DNA of 64,000 nt from Zhihengliuella sp. ISTPL4 (lineage in GTDB: Bacteria; Actinomycetota; Actinomycetes; Actinomycetales; Microbacteriaceae). Location of the stretch: positions 3,378,727-3,442,726 of the forward strand of contig NZ_CP025422.1 of NCBI RefSeq assembly GCF_002848265.1, given 5' to 3'. This document shows, in pieces, positions 15,393 to 24,742 of this stretch (positions within the stretch are counted from its first letter, which is position 1; each line of letters starts with the position of its first letter). A model generated the notes under the pieces. That model worked only from the letters and a program-made list of their open reading frames with translations, did no database searches and was not told where the DNA came from. Both the position numbers and the translations under genes were made by a program.

Positions 15393-17071
15393 CGACGGCT
15401 CGTCCCCGGCTGCCGCGGCGCCCGGGTGGTCGACGGCGGGAGGTGCTCACCGCGGACTCCCGCCCCGCCCTCGCGACCGGCGTCGCGTTCGAGTCGATGG
15501 GAGAGAACGCCGCGTGGGTCGCCACCCTCGACGGCGTCCCATCCGCACGGCTCACCCCGGACGTCGTCGAGCTGCTGACGGCGATGGACGGCCGCACCCC
15601 GGTCTCGGTGCTGCGGGGGCGTTTCGCGCCGGGGGAGAGCGACGAGAACTTCCTGCGGCTGGTAGAGCGCTTCCGCGCCAACGGGCTCCTGCACGGCAGC
15701 GCGTCCCGCCCGCCCGGCCGCGTGACCTACCGGCCGCCCTTCACGGTGCAGCTCGCGACGCTCCGAGCCCCCGCTCTCTTCGCGCGCCTTGATCGGCTGG
15801 TCGTCCCCGTTCCGCCCCGGGCAGCCCTCACCGCTCTGGCCGCGGTCCTCGCCGCCGGGGTGGGCGCCGCGATCCTGCAGGCGGAAGACCTGCGGAATGT
15901 CCTCGTCCGTCCCGTCCCCGTCGTCGGCTTCGCGGTCGTCGTCGTCGCGCTGGCGCTGGCGACGCTGCTCCACGAGGTGGCGCACGGGCTCGCTCTCACG
16001 CGGTTCGGTGGCCGCCCTCGGCGGGCGGGGTTCATGCTCTTCTACCTCACGCCCGCGTTCTTCGTCGACGTCACGGACGGGTGGCGGCTCGGTAGCCGCC
16101 GGCGCCGAGTGGCGATCGCGCTCGCCGGACCCGCCGTCCACGCCCTCGTGGCTGCTCTCGCGCTGCTGACCGCGCTCGCCGTGCCGCCGTCGACAGCCCG
16201 AGAGACGCTGCTGCTCCTGTCCCTCTCCTGCACGATCGTGGTCCTCGTGAATCTGATCCCGTTCGTGCGCTTCGACGGGTACATCGCGATGATGAGCGCT
16301 CTGGACGAGCCGAACCTGCGGGCGAGGGCGGTCCGCGACGGTGCGGACTCCCTCGCCCGTGTCTTGTTCGGCGGCTCGCGTCCGGAACGGAGCCTGGACC
16401 GCTGGTGGAGCGTGCCCTTCGGTCTGTGCTGCCTGGCGGCGCCGATCGTGCTGGTGCTGTTCGCCGTCGTCAGGACCGCGCAGGTGCTCTCTGGCGGCGG
16501 ACCGGTGGCGGGCCTCGTCGTGCTGGCGCTGGAGGTCGTCGTGCTCCTCGTGGGTGCAGGCCTCCTGGCGCGCGCCCTGACCCGGGTGCTCCGCACCGGC
16601 GTCTCCCGGCTGCGCTTCGTCGCCGTGAACGCGGTGCTCGCGGCCGGCGCCGTGATCGTCGGCATGGTGCCCGTCCCGACGGCGGCGACGCTCGGGTTCG
16701 CCGTGGAGGGTGACCGCGTCGTCCTCGTGCGCGGCGGCGGCGAGGCCGGAGCGCCGGTCCCGGATGGTGCGCGCGTTCTCCTGTCGACGCGCGGGATCCT
16801 CGGGAATCAGTTGTGGGGCGAGGGGACGGTCAGGAGCCGACCGGCGGAGCCGGTGGAGGTGCCGATCCAGGCGCTGTTCCCGGTCAGGGAGGACGGCACG
16901 GCGGTGCCCGCGACGGCCGTCGCAGAGGTGGACGTGACAGGGGCAACGCGCGGACTGCCGCCGGGCGGGCAAGCGCGCGTCGAGCTCGGCACGAGCGCGC
17001 TCTGGCAGGCGCTGTGGGCGGCGGCCGTGTCGCCCCTGTCGGCTCTCACGAACGAGGAGGAGAGAGGATGA
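15389..17071 (+). CDS. mpaP: Daptide biosynthesis intramembrane metalloprotease (MpaP-like, M50)
   Basis: A 560-aa multi-pass membrane protein of the M50 site-2-protease type. HEVAH (195-199) gives two zinc ligands and the glutamate base; NLIPFVRFDGY (288-298) supplies the third ligand Asp. Residues 20-110 form a soluble region resembling a small leader-binding domain, and the C-terminal 130 residues are extracytoplasmic with no clear motif. It would cleave the precursor leader at or in the membrane, which fits the hydrophobic cores. It starts in the mpaM stop and overlaps the ATPase gene by ATGA. Confidence 0.88.
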   Translation: MTTARPRLPRRPGGRRREVLTADSRPALATGVAFESMGENAAWVATLDGVPSARLTPDVVELLTAMDGRTPVSVLRGRFAPGESDENFLRLVERFRANGLLHGSASRPPGRVTYRPPFTVQLATLRAPALFARLDRLVVPVPPRAALTALAAVLAAGVGAAILQAEDLRNVLVRPVPVVGFAVVVVALALATLLHEVAHGLALTRFGGRPRRAGFMLFYLTPAFFVDVTDGWRLGSRRRRVAIALAGPAVHALVAALALLTALAVPPSTARETLLLLSLSCTIVVLVNLIPFVRFDGYIAMMSALDEPNLRARAVRDGADSLARVLFGGSRPERSLDRWWSVPFGLCCLAAPIVLVLFAVVRTAQVLSGGGPVAGLVVLALEVVVLLVGAGLLARALTRVLRTGVSRLRFVAVNAVLAAGAVIVGMVPVPTAATLGFAVEGDRVVLVRGGGEAGAPVPDGARVLLSTRGILGNQLWGEGTVRSRPAEPVEVPIQALFPVREDGTAVPATAVAEVDVTGATRGLPPGGQARVELGTSALWQALWAAAVSPLSALTNEEERG

Positions 17072-17790
17072 CCATGAACCAGCACGCCATCGAGGTGCGC
17101 GGCCTCACGAAGAGGTTCGGACGCCGCACCGCCATCGAGGACCTGTCGTTCGCCGTGCCCCGCGGAGCCATCGTCGGGCTGTTGGGCCCCAACGGCGCCG
17201 GGAAATCGACGACGCTGCGGGCGATCGTCGGCCTGGTGAAGCCGACCAGCGGAGACGCTGTCATCGACGGGGCGCCGTTCACCGCGCTCGACAACCCGGC
17301 CGCCCACGTCGGCGTCCACATGGACGGCTTCGGTTTCGAGCCCGGGATCTCCGGACGGCGGCATCTGGAGATCTGCCGCCTCGCGGCCGGGGTGTCCCGA
17401 GACCGTGTCGACGAGGTCTTGGAGGAGGTGGGCCTCGCCGCCGATGCGCGACGCCGTGTGAAGACCTACTCGACCGGCATGGCCCAGCGGCTGGGACTCG
17501 GCGCCGCCCTGATCGGCACGCCCCGCACGCTCATCCTCGATGAGCCGGCCAACGGACTGGACCCCGACGGCATCCGGTGGTTGCGCGGCTTTCTCCGGAA
17601 CTTCGCCGCGCGTGGCGGCACGGTGCTGGTCTCCAGCCATCAGCTCCCCGAACTCGAGCAGGTCGTGGACGAGGTCGTCGTCATCAAGCGCCGCGCGCTC
17701 TTCGCCGGCCGGCTCAGCGACCTCGTCACGGGAGAGGTCGATTCGCTCGAAAGCCGATACTTCGATCTCGTCGAGGGAGCCCCCGCATGA
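17068..17790 (+). CDS. ABC transporter ATP-binding protein of the daptide exporter
   Basis: A 240-aa ABC ATPase. Walker A GPNGAGKST (40-48), signature YSTGMAQRL, Walker B LILDEPANGLDPDG and the switch histidine in VSSHQ are all intact. It resembles the bacitracin/lantibiotic-type exporter ATPases that pair with separate membrane subunits, so it probably drives export of, or immunity to, the mature peptides. The start overlaps the mpaP stop and the stop overlaps the first membrane-subunit start. Confidence 0.9.
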   Translation: MTMNQHAIEVRGLTKRFGRRTAIEDLSFAVPRGAIVGLLGPNGAGKSTTLRAIVGLVKPTSGDAVIDGAPFTALDNPAAHVGVHMDGFGFEPGISGRRHLEICRLAAGVSRDRVDEVLEEVGLAADARRRVKTYSTGMAQRLGLGAALIGTPRTLILDEPANGLDPDGIRWLRGFLRNFAARGGTVLVSSHQLPELEQVVDEVVVIKRRALFAGRLSDLVTGEVDSLESRYFDLVEGAPA

Positions 17791-18515
17791 CCGGCGTGGT
17801 GCGCAGCGAGCTGCTGCGCGGCGTCAGCGGTCTGTCCATGGTCGCGGTGTACCTCGTGGCCGTGCTCATGCCGGCCTTCGTCCTGTTCTCCGACGGGTCG
17901 CGCTTCGACCTGACCGGCCTCGACGACGGCGCGGCGACGGCCCGGCTGCTGGAGCCGCTGGCGTGGTCGGTGATCTCCGCGGCGTTCGTCGGGTCCTATC
18001 CGGTGACCAGGGAGTACTACTACGGCTCCATGGACCGGACTCTCGCGGCGGTCGGATTCCGGCCCACCTTCACGGGGAAGCTCGTCGGTGGTGTCCTCAT
18101 CGCCCTGGGGTTGGCGGCCGTGGTGTTCATGCTGTGGACGGTCGGGGTGGCTGTCTCCCTGGCGGGGGAAGGGCTGGCCCTCCAGCTCACGGCGGAGGCC
18201 TGGCGCATCTACCTCGGCGGCCTGGCGGGTGTCGTCCTCGGCGCTGTCATCGGCGGGGCGATCGGCTGGCTCACCCGGAACTACTACGCGACGGCGATCA
18301 TCGTCCTCGTCTTCCCGATGGCCCTCGAGTTCGCTCTGCTCCGTACGGCGCCCGAGGTCGCACGGTTCTCACCGGGAATGGCCATCGCGGCGTTGAGCGT
18401 GCCGGAGTACCAGGACAAGCTGCTCGCGTTCGCACCCGCTCTCGCTATCGGGGGCGCCTGGGCGATCGGTCTGGTCGCGCTCGCCGCGATCCGGGGACGA
18501 CGGAGTGTCGCGTGA
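17787..18515 (+). CDS. ABC exporter membrane subunit 1 of the daptide operon
   Basis: A 242-aa membrane protein with about six hydrophobic segments (for example MVAVYLVAVLMPAFVLF and GALIGGAIGWL-like stretches). The pattern fits ABC-2-type permeases of antibiotic peptide exporters. No catalytic motif is expected. The ATG at 17787 overlaps the ATPase stop. Together with the following gene it probably forms a heterodimeric channel. Confidence 0.75.
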   Translation: MTGVVRSELLRGVSGLSMVAVYLVAVLMPAFVLFSDGSRFDLTGLDDGAATARLLEPLAWSVISAAFVGSYPVTREYYYGSMDRTLAAVGFRPTFTGKLVGGVLIALGLAAVVFMLWTVGVAVSLAGEGLALQLTAEAWRIYLGGLAGVVLGAVIGGAIGWLTRNYYATAIIVLVFPMALEFALLRTAPEVARFSPGMAIAALSVPEYQDKLLAFAPALAIGGAWAIGLVALAAIRGRRSVA

Positions 18516-19243
18516 TCGGCCGGGCGCTGCGGGCACAGGCCCGCAGCGCCGCCGGGGACGTGGTCCTCCTCGGCGTGACGCTGGCGGCGTTCCTGTTGTC
18601 CCTGTCGCTGGCCACGAGTATTCCGGCGGAGCTCGCGGCGGCTCCGCCCGCCGCCCGTGCGGAGCTGGTCGCCCCCTTCGACACCGTGCTCGCGACGTAC
18701 GCCGGCATCCTCGCCGCCGTCTACGGCTCGTTCCGCTACACGATCGACCGGCGCGACGGCGTCGTCGCGCAGCGGCTGATGCTGGAATCGCGAGGGGCGA
18801 TGCTCGCCGTCCGCATGCCCGCCACGGCGCTGGGCGGTGCGGTCGTCGCAGTCGCCGCTGTCGTGGGCGGTCGCACGGCGCTGCTCGTCACCATGGGCGG
18901 CCTCCCCGTGCAGGCGTCAGCCATGGCGGCCGCCGTCGCGCTCGGCGCGGTCGCCGCGTTGTGGGGAATGGGGATCGGCATCGTCGTGCCGTCTCATCTC
19001 GCGGCGCTGTTCGTCGCCGCGCTCTCGATGGGGATGGGCTTGTTCGTCGCGATGTTCTGGAGCACCGGTGCTGTCTACTTGCCCCTGCCCGCCCTCCTCG
19101 AGGCGTTCCAGTTCGACGTATCGGCCGTGGGCATCGCGGCGGACGAAAGGCTCGGAGCGCTGGCCGTGCCTGTCACCGCGGGATGGAGCTTCCTGGCAGC
19201 GGCGATGGGAGCGGTCGTGTTCCTGCGGCGGGACGTGACCTAG
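18512..19243 (+). CDS. ABC exporter membrane subunit 2 of the daptide operon
   Basis: A 243-aa membrane protein starting at a GTG that overlaps the preceding stop. It has about six hydrophobic segments (FLLSLSLATSI and WSFLAAAMGAVVFL, among others) and a short cytoplasmic R/D-rich loop (YTIDRRDGVVAQR). It is not an obvious duplicate of the first subunit but has the same length and topology. It ends the operon. Confidence 0.72.
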   Translation: MIGRALRAQARSAAGDVVLLGVTLAAFLLSLSLATSIPAELAAAPPAARAELVAPFDTVLATYAGILAAVYGSFRYTIDRRDGVVAQRLMLESRGAMLAVRMPATALGGAVVAVAAVVGGRTALLVTMGGLPVQASAMAAAVALGAVAALWGMGIGIVVPSHLAALFVAALSMGMGLFVAMFWSTGAVYLPLPALLEAFQFDVSAVGIAADERLGALAVPVTAGWSFLAAAMGAVVFLRRDVT

Positions 19244-19260
19244 CCCACCAGGAGGCGACG

Positions 19261-19266
19261 TAGGAT
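19261..19266 (+). promoter_or_regulatory. -10 box of a probable leaderless trhO mRNA
   Basis: TAGGAT ends 6 bases before the GTG at 19273, with no Shine-Dalgarno in the gap. It lies 17 bases after the daptide operon stop, so trhO has its own promoter and is not part of that operon. Confidence 0.45.
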
Positions 19267-19272
19267 TCCTGG

Positions 19273-20181
19273 GTGGCCACCCCCAAGATCGTCCTCTTCT
19301 ACGCGTTCACCCCGCTCGCCGATCCGGAGGCCATCCGCGTCTGGCAGCGCGACCTCGGCGACGCGCTGGGGCTGCGGGGTCGCCTGCTGATCTCGTCGCA
19401 CGGCATCAACGGGACCCTCGGTGGCGACCTCCCGGCGCTGAAGAAGTGGGTGCGGTCGTTCCGCTCCTATGCGCCCTTCCGTGACGCCGACATCAAGTGG
19501 AGCGAGGGCAGCGGGCTGGACGCCTCGGGCCGCAGCCTCGACTTCCCGAAGCTGAGTGTGAAGGTGCGAGAGGAGATCGTGTCGTTCGGCGCCCCGGACG
19601 AGCTGCGGGTCGACGCGGACGGCGTCGTCGGCGGGGGCGCGCGGCTCACGCCCGAGCAGATGCACGCCCTGGTCGCGGAGCGCGGGGACGAGGTCGTCTT
19701 CTTCGACGGCCGGAACAAGCTCGAGGCCGAGATCGGACGCTTCCGCGGCGCCATCGTCCCGGACACGGAGACCACCAGGGACTTCGTGCGCCTGCTCGAC
19801 TCCGGCGTCTACGACGATCTGAAGGGCAAGCCCGTCGTCACGTACTGCACGGGAGGCATCCGCTGCGAGGTGCTGTCCAGCCTCATGGTCGCCCGTGGCT
19901 TCGGGGAGGTCTATCAGTTGGAGGGCGGCATCGTCCGTTACGGCGAGACCTACGGCGACGACGGCCTCTGGGATGGGTCGCTCTACGTCTTCGACGGTCG
20001 CGGATCGGTCGACTTCTCCGACCACTCGCGGATCATCGGCGTGTGCGCGGGATGCGGTGCAGCGACCAAGCGCACCGCGAACTGCCCTGACTCCTCGTGC
20101 CGCGCACAGTTCGTCGTCTGTGCGGGCTGCGATGGCGTCGCGTGCCCGGCGCACGCCGCCGCGTCCGCAGCGCGCGCCTGA
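19273..20181 (+). CDS. trhO: Rhodanese-like tRNA uridine(34) hydroxylase
   Basis: A 302-aa member of the YceA/TrhO family, which adds the 5-hydroxyl to wobble uridine of tRNAs using O2. An N-terminal acylphosphatase-like region contains [11 protein letters not shown]; the central rhodanese domain carries the active Cys192 in YCTGGIRCE. The C-terminus has paired CxxC motifs ([29 protein letters not shown]), probably binding zinc. The product is slightly shorter than the E. coli protein (350 aa). Confidence 0.9.
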   Translation: MATPKIVLFYAFTPLADPEAIRVWQRDLGDALGLRGRLLISSHGINGTLGGDLPALKKWVRSFRSYAPFRDADIKWSEGSGLDASGRSLDFPKLSVKVREEIVSFGAPDELRVDADGVVGGGARLTPEQMHALVAERGDEVVFFDGRNKLEAEIGRFRGAIVPDTETTRDFVRLLDSGVYDDLKGKPVVTYCTGGIRCEVLSSLMVARGFGEVYQLEGGIVRYGETYGDDGLWDGSLYVFDGRGSVDFSDHSRIIGVCAGCGAATKRTANCPDSSCRAQFVVCAGCDGVACPAHAAASAARA

Positions 20182-20188
20182 CCGCCGG

Positions 20189-22453
20189 TCAGACCAGCAG
20201 CCGGGAGTCGGACCCCCGCGGGGCGTAGAGCGACCGGGGGAGCAACAGCGCACGGGCCCGCGTCGTCCGGTCCACGTGCGCGCGCAGGCTCCGTACGACG
20301 GTCGACAGAGGTGCGGCGAGGTCGTCCTCCGTGGCGGAGGTGCGCGCGTAGCTGGCGCGCTCCACCGTGGTGATCACCTGCGTCAGCGCGACCTCGTCCG
20401 CTCCGGCATCACGGACGAGCTGCAGCGCCCGCATCCGCGGACTGTTCGCATCCGAGACCGGGATCCCGAGGTCGATCAGGGTGTCGCGCAACTCCGCCCA
20501 CGCCGCGGCCGCGTCTCCGCGTGCGGCGCGGCGCATCCGAAGGCGCCGCTCGACGAGGCGGATGAGCCCGGGCAGGAGGAGGAAGACCACGACGCCGAGC
20601 ACGGTGAGGAGGACCGGTGTCGGGTCGAGCCGGCGCAGCTCGCCGGAGTCCGTCGAGCCGGCGTCGGCGTCCCTGCGGTCGAGCTCGGGAGCGGAGGTCT
20701 CCTCCGTCTGCGGGGCCGTCGTCGGCGCCGGGGCGTCAGGGCTGCCAGGGCTTGCGCTCCCGGAGGTGCCGGCGCGGAACGCCGTGGGGACACCGAGCGA
20801 GGCGGTCGGCTCGAACGGGACCCACCCGATGCCGGGGAACAGCACCTCCGGCCAGGAATGCAACTGGTCGCTCGACACCGAGAAGATCGACTCGTCGCCG
20901 CGCTTCTCGTTCGTCATCGTCCCGGGGAGGTAGCCGACGACGATGCGCACCTGCATGCCCAGACTCTCGGCCATCAGGGCGAAGGACCCCGCGAAATGCA
21001 CGCAATATCCGGAGCGCTCCTCGAGGAAGCGCGCCACGGCGTCTGCACCCGTTCCGTCGAAGCCCTCCTCGACGGGCGTCTCCAGCGAGTACTCGAACTG
21101 CGAGCGGAACCAGTTCTGGAGCGCGATGAGGCGGTCGTAGTCGGTGTCCTCCTCCGCCGTGACCTCCGCGGCCAGTTCGGAGATGATGCCGGGCAGCTCG
21201 ACGCCGTCGTCCTCGGCGTCCGTGAGGGGCGGGGCCGCGTCCGCGGCGCGGATCTGCTCCAGAGTCGGCGTCACGCGAAGAGAGGTGACCGTGTAGTCGT
21301 TGCCGACGGCGTCGCCCCGACGGGAGAAGAGGGTGCGGTTCTCGGGCGAGACGCGCCACGCGGCGCTGAGACCCTGCACGTCCGTGGCGGGGTAGGGCAC
21401 GGGGAGCCAGGAGCTCGACATGCGCAGCACGCGGATCGAGGTCGTCTGCTCGGCGGTGGTGACGTCCTCTCCCCACTCCGGTCCGCCGAAGCCGTCGACC
21501 TGGGACTGCAGGTCGCCGCGATCGGGTTGCCAGACGCGACCGTCGAAGCGGGAGAGGGTCGTGAGGCGCAGGTAGGGGGCGGCGTCAGTCTTCGCGGCCA
21601 CGGTCAGCACCTCGACCGGGCTCGGCTGCCGGAGGTCGTCGCCCAGGCGCAACGACGCGTCGACCGACACGCCCACCCCGGTCCCTGCGATGGTCGAGCC
21701 GACCGGCAGCAGCGGCGTCACGACGAACGTCGCTGCGATGGCGGCCGCGCCGACAGCGACCGCGACGCCTGCCGATGCCCGGCGCGGAGACTCCGCATGC
21801 CGGCGCGCCGTGAACCGGAACACGAGGAGCGCCACGACCGCAGCGGCGGCGAACCACGCCAGATTCGGAGAGCCGAGGGTGATGATCGTGGGGACCGCGC
21901 CGATGACGCCCAGCAGGACCGTCGTGAGGACGGCGGACCGGTGCGCGATGAGGTGGTCGAGGAGGATCGCGACGACCGCGAAGCCCGCCCCGAGAGCTGC
22001 CGCGAGTCCCGGGGAGGCGTCGAGCGGTGCCGATCCGAAGACGATCTCCTCCGCCGCCGCGGCTGCCAGCGCCTGGAAAAGGGTCAGGGTGCCCGACGTC
22101 GGAACGATGCCGAGGACGGCGGTGTCGCCCGCGAGCAGCAGCGTGAGAACGCCGACGGCCACGACCACCTGGGCGAGGAGGGTGAGCAGCCCGATGACAC
22201 CGTCGGACCGCCGACGCAGAAGGTGCCGGACGAGCGCTCCCGTCCCCACCACGGCGACGATGACGAGGGACGACACGAACGACCACGTCCCCGGGGCGAT
22301 GACGGCGGTGAACGGCCACAGTGCGGTCAGCGCAGAAAGACCGGCGAGGGCCCCCGGCGCGAGGACACCGGGCGGCTCCTCCCGCTCCCGGTACCAGCGC
22401 GGGCGGGTGTCGACGGGGAGCACGGCGGGACGAGGACGCTCAGCGCGGAACAT
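20189..22453 (-). CDS. TgpA-type transglutaminase-like membrane protein
   Basis: A 754-aa membrane protein: about six hydrophobic segments in the first 230 residues, then an extracytoplasmic transglutaminase-like domain. The catalytic Cys is seen in SGYCVHFAGSFALMAE and the His in HSWPEV. The expected Asp of the triad is replaced by Glu in WVPFEPT, a variant I recall from other actinobacterial TgpA proteins. A further membrane helix (VLLTVLGVVVFLLLPG) and a cytoplasmic DUF4129-like tail follow. It is last in the moxR-DUF58-tgpA operon and overlaps the DUF58 gene by 14 bp. Confidence 0.88.
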   Translation of the reverse strand: MFRAERPRPAVLPVDTRPRWYREREEPPGVLAPGALAGLSALTALWPFTAVIAPGTWSFVSSLVIVAVVGTGALVRHLLRRRSDGVIGLLTLLAQVVVAVGVLTLLLAGDTAVLGIVPTSGTLTLFQALAAAAAEEIVFGSAPLDASPGLAAALGAGFAVVAILLDHLIAHRSAVLTTVLLGVIGAVPTIITLGSPNLAWFAAAAVVALLVFRFTARRHAESPRRASAGVAVAVGAAAIAATFVVTPLLPVGSTIAGTGVGVSVDASLRLGDDLRQPSPVEVLTVAAKTDAAPYLRLTTLSRFDGRVWQPDRGDLQSQVDGFGGPEWGEDVTTAEQTTSIRVLRMSSSWLPVPYPATDVQGLSAAWRVSPENRTLFSRRGDAVGNDYTVTSLRVTPTLEQIRAADAAPPLTDAEDDGVELPGIISELAAEVTAEEDTDYDRLIALQNWFRSQFEYSLETPVEEGFDGTGADAVARFLEERSGYCVHFAGSFALMAESLGMQVRIVVGYLPGTMTNEKRGDESIFSVSSDQLHSWPEVLFPGIGWVPFEPTASLGVPTAFRAGTSGSASPGSPDAPAPTTAPQTEETSAPELDRRDADAGSTDSGELRRLDPTPVLLTVLGVVVFLLLPGLIRLVERRLRMRRAARGDAAAAWAELRDTLIDLGIPVSDANSPRMRALQLVRDAGADEVALTQVITTVERASYARTSATEDDLAAPLSTVVRSLRAHVDRTTRARALLLPRSLYAPRGSDSRLLV

Positions 22454-23630
22454 CGGGGGCTCCCGTCCGCGCCGTCAGGGCGTCGTCCCAGGCTTCCGCG
22501 ACGTCGGTACCGAGGGGGGTGACGGTCCACCCGTGCCGGCGGGCGGCGTCATCCGCTCCGGCGAGCGGCTCGGTGGCGAAGAGCAGCGGTGCGGCGGCCC
22601 CTGCCGGACGCAGCAGGGCGGCGTCCTCCTCGTCCAATCGCCCGGTGATGTAGACGAGCGGCCCCGGCGGCGTTCCGCCCAGGAGCGTGACGAGGTCGCG
22701 TCGCTCCCCGCGCGGCGTCACCATCGCCAGAGCGACGAGGAGACCGTCCCTGTCGTCCTCGTGCCCTCGGAGCCCGCCGAGAAGGGTGCCGGCGCTGTCG
22801 AGGACGTCGACGCTGTACCCCTCGGCGGCGAGGTGCAGGGCGACGGACGCAGACAGGGAGACGACGGCCTCGAACGCCGGATCGACGGCGTCAGTATCTG
22901 CCGCCCAGGCGCCGGCGGCACGGTCGAGCACGACGACCGCGTCCGGGCTCGACTCCTCCTCCTCCTGCCGGACCATGAGTTCCCCGCGGTGCGCGGTGGC
23001 TCTCCAGTGGATGCGGCGCATGGAATCGCCGGGAGCGTAGCCGCGGGGGGAGAGGTTGTCGCTGCCCTGCCCCAGACGCGTGGACGAGGTGTGCGCCGTG
23101 CCGCCTGCGGCGCCGATCCGCACCGCGAGCGGGGTCAGGGCGAAGACCTCGGGCACGACCGTGATGGTGCGCGTGTCGCCGAACGCCTGCTCCCGCTGAG
23201 CGAGACCGAACGGGTCGACCGTCCGCAGCAGGAGGGGGCCCAACGGCCAGACGCCCCGGCGCACGCCGGTGACGAGGTAGCTGAGCTGAGGCGTGTCCGC
23301 GGGATACTCGCCCCCGGAGTCGCCCGTGACTGCCGGGGGGAGGACGTCATGCCAGAGCCCATGCGGGACGCGAAGGGCCCGCAGGGTGAAGCGGACCGTC
23401 ACCCGCGAGGTCTCCGAGACGGTGAGCAGGTCGGTGGAGATCTGCCGGCTGACCGTCCCGGAGCGCCGGGGGAGGCGCACGGCGAGAGCGGCGAACAGCG
23501 TGAGCGCGGCCAGGAGGACTCCGAGGTACAGCAGGATCCGGGCACCGAGGACGTTGGCGGCGATCATGCAGGCGAGTGCGGCGAGGAGCGCACCGGTGCC
23601 GCGCGGCGTGAGCAATCGTCGTCGGCGCAT
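22440..23630 (-). CDS. DUF58 domain-containing protein
   Basis: A 396-aa protein with two N-terminal membrane helices (about 11-48) and a DUF58 (von Willebrand A-like) domain around RGYAPGDSMRRIHWRATAHR, the signature of the family. It has an RGVWPLGP beta region ahead of it. The family always accompanies MoxR AAA+ ATPases and probably serves as their substrate or adaptor. It begins 10 bp after the moxR stop and overlaps the transglutaminase gene. Confidence 0.88.
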   Translation of the reverse strand: MRRRRLLTPRGTGALLAALACMIAANVLGARILLYLGVLLAALTLFAALAVRLPRRSGTVSRQISTDLLTVSETSRVTVRFTLRALRVPHGLWHDVLPPAVTGDSGGEYPADTPQLSYLVTGVRRGVWPLGPLLLRTVDPFGLAQREQAFGDTRTITVVPEVFALTPLAVRIGAAGGTAHTSSTRLGQGSDNLSPRGYAPGDSMRRIHWRATAHRGELMVRQEEEESSPDAVVVLDRAAGAWAADTDAVDPAFEAVVSLSASVALHLAAEGYSVDVLDSAGTLLGGLRGHEDDRDGLLVALAMVTPRGERRDLVTLLGGTPPGPLVYITGRLDEEDAALLRPAGAAAPLLFATEPLAGADDAARRHGWTVTPLGTDVAEAWDDALTARTGAPDVPR

Positions 23631-23640
23631 CGCGGAGTCC

Positions 23641-24630
23641 TCAGGAGCGCGTCGCGACGGGGACGCGGACCCGCTCCGCGATCTGGGTCAGCGCGGCCTC
23701 GACCGGCTGCGCGCCCGCGCGGTGGGCGCCGCGGGCCGGAAGCAGCCGATGCGCGAGAACGGGGATGAGCAGGTCCGTGATGTCGTCGGGGATGACGAAA
23801 TCGCGGCCGTCCAGCGCAGCCCAGACCTTCGCGGCGCGGACGAGCTGCAGCGTGGCGCGAGGGCTGGCCCCCAGATGCAGGCTGGGATCGGTTCGCGTCG
23901 CCTGGGCGAGCGCGACCGCATACTCCTCGAGGGCGGGGGCGACGTGCACGGCGCGCGCCCAGGCGATGAGCTGCGAGATGGCGGCGGCGTCCGCGACGGG
24001 GGTGACGGTCGCCAGGGGATTCACGACGTCGCGCTGCCGGAGCATGAGGGCCTCGGCGGCGGGGTCGGGGTACCCCATCGAGATGCGCATCATGAAGCGA
24101 TCGCGCTGCGCCTCGGGGAGTGCGTACGTGCCCTCCATCTCCAGCGGGTTCTGCGTGGCGACGACGAGGAACGGATCGGGCAACCGGTGCGTGGAGCCGT
24201 CGACCGTGACCTGCCCCTCCTCCATGGCCTCCAAGAGCGCGGACTGCGTCTTGGGGGAGGAGCGGTTGATCTCGTCGGCGATGACGATGTGCGCGAAGAT
24301 GGCGCCGCGCTTGAACTCGAACTCGCGGTCGACGGGGTTGTAGACCGAGACACCGGTGACGTCGCCGGGCAGGAGGTCCGGGGTGAACTGGATCCGTCGG
24401 ACGGTGGCGTCGACGGTCGCGGCGAGCGCGCGCGCCAGCATGGTCTTCCCGACGCCGGGGACGTCCTCGATGAGCAGATGGCCTTCGGCGAGCAGGCAGA
24501 CGAGGGCGCTGCGCACGGCCTCGGGCTTGCCGTCGATCACCTGGCTGATCGAGCCGAGGATGGCCGCGGTCTGGGCGGCGAACCCCTCGGCGTCGATCGC
24601 GACCGGGCTCAGGGGGGCGTTCTCTGGCAT
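23641..24630 (-). CDS. MoxR-family AAA+ ATPase
   Basis: A 329-aa chaperone-like AAA+ ATPase. Walker A is seen in VPGVGKTMLAR, Walker B in VIADEINRSSPKTQSALLEA and sensor 1 in VVATQNPLEMEGTYALPEAQ. It is thought to assemble or activate partner proteins together with the DUF58 and TgpA proteins encoded downstream. The start at 24630 is chosen because GAGAGGGAA lies just upstream and homologues begin near here; a longer in-frame reading is Arg/Ser-rich and not protein-like. Confidence 0.9.
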   Translation of the reverse strand: MPENAPLSPVAIDAEGFAAQTAAILGSISQVIDGKPEAVRSALVCLLAEGHLLIEDVPGVGKTMLARALAATVDATVRRIQFTPDLLPGDVTGVSVYNPVDREFEFKRGAIFAHIVIADEINRSSPKTQSALLEAMEEGQVTVDGSTHRLPDPFLVVATQNPLEMEGTYALPEAQRDRFMMRISMGYPDPAAEALMLRQRDVVNPLATVTPVADAAAISQLIAWARAVHVAPALEEYAVALAQATRTDPSLHLGASPRATLQLVRAAKVWAALDGRDFVIPDDITDLLIPVLAHRLLPARGAHRAGAQPVEAALTQIAERVRVPVATRS

Positions 24631-24742
24631 GCGTTCCCTCTCGTCCGGCGCAACGATGCGCGTGCATCGATCGTACGCTCCGCACAGCCCACGGGACCAT
24701 GCCCGCCTGCACGGTCGCTGGGAGACGGCGGGACGCCGGAGA

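Noticed and set aside
19273..20181. trhO as the last gene of the daptide operon
   Set aside because: It has its own -10 box 6 bases before the start and a well-known housekeeping role in tRNA modification.
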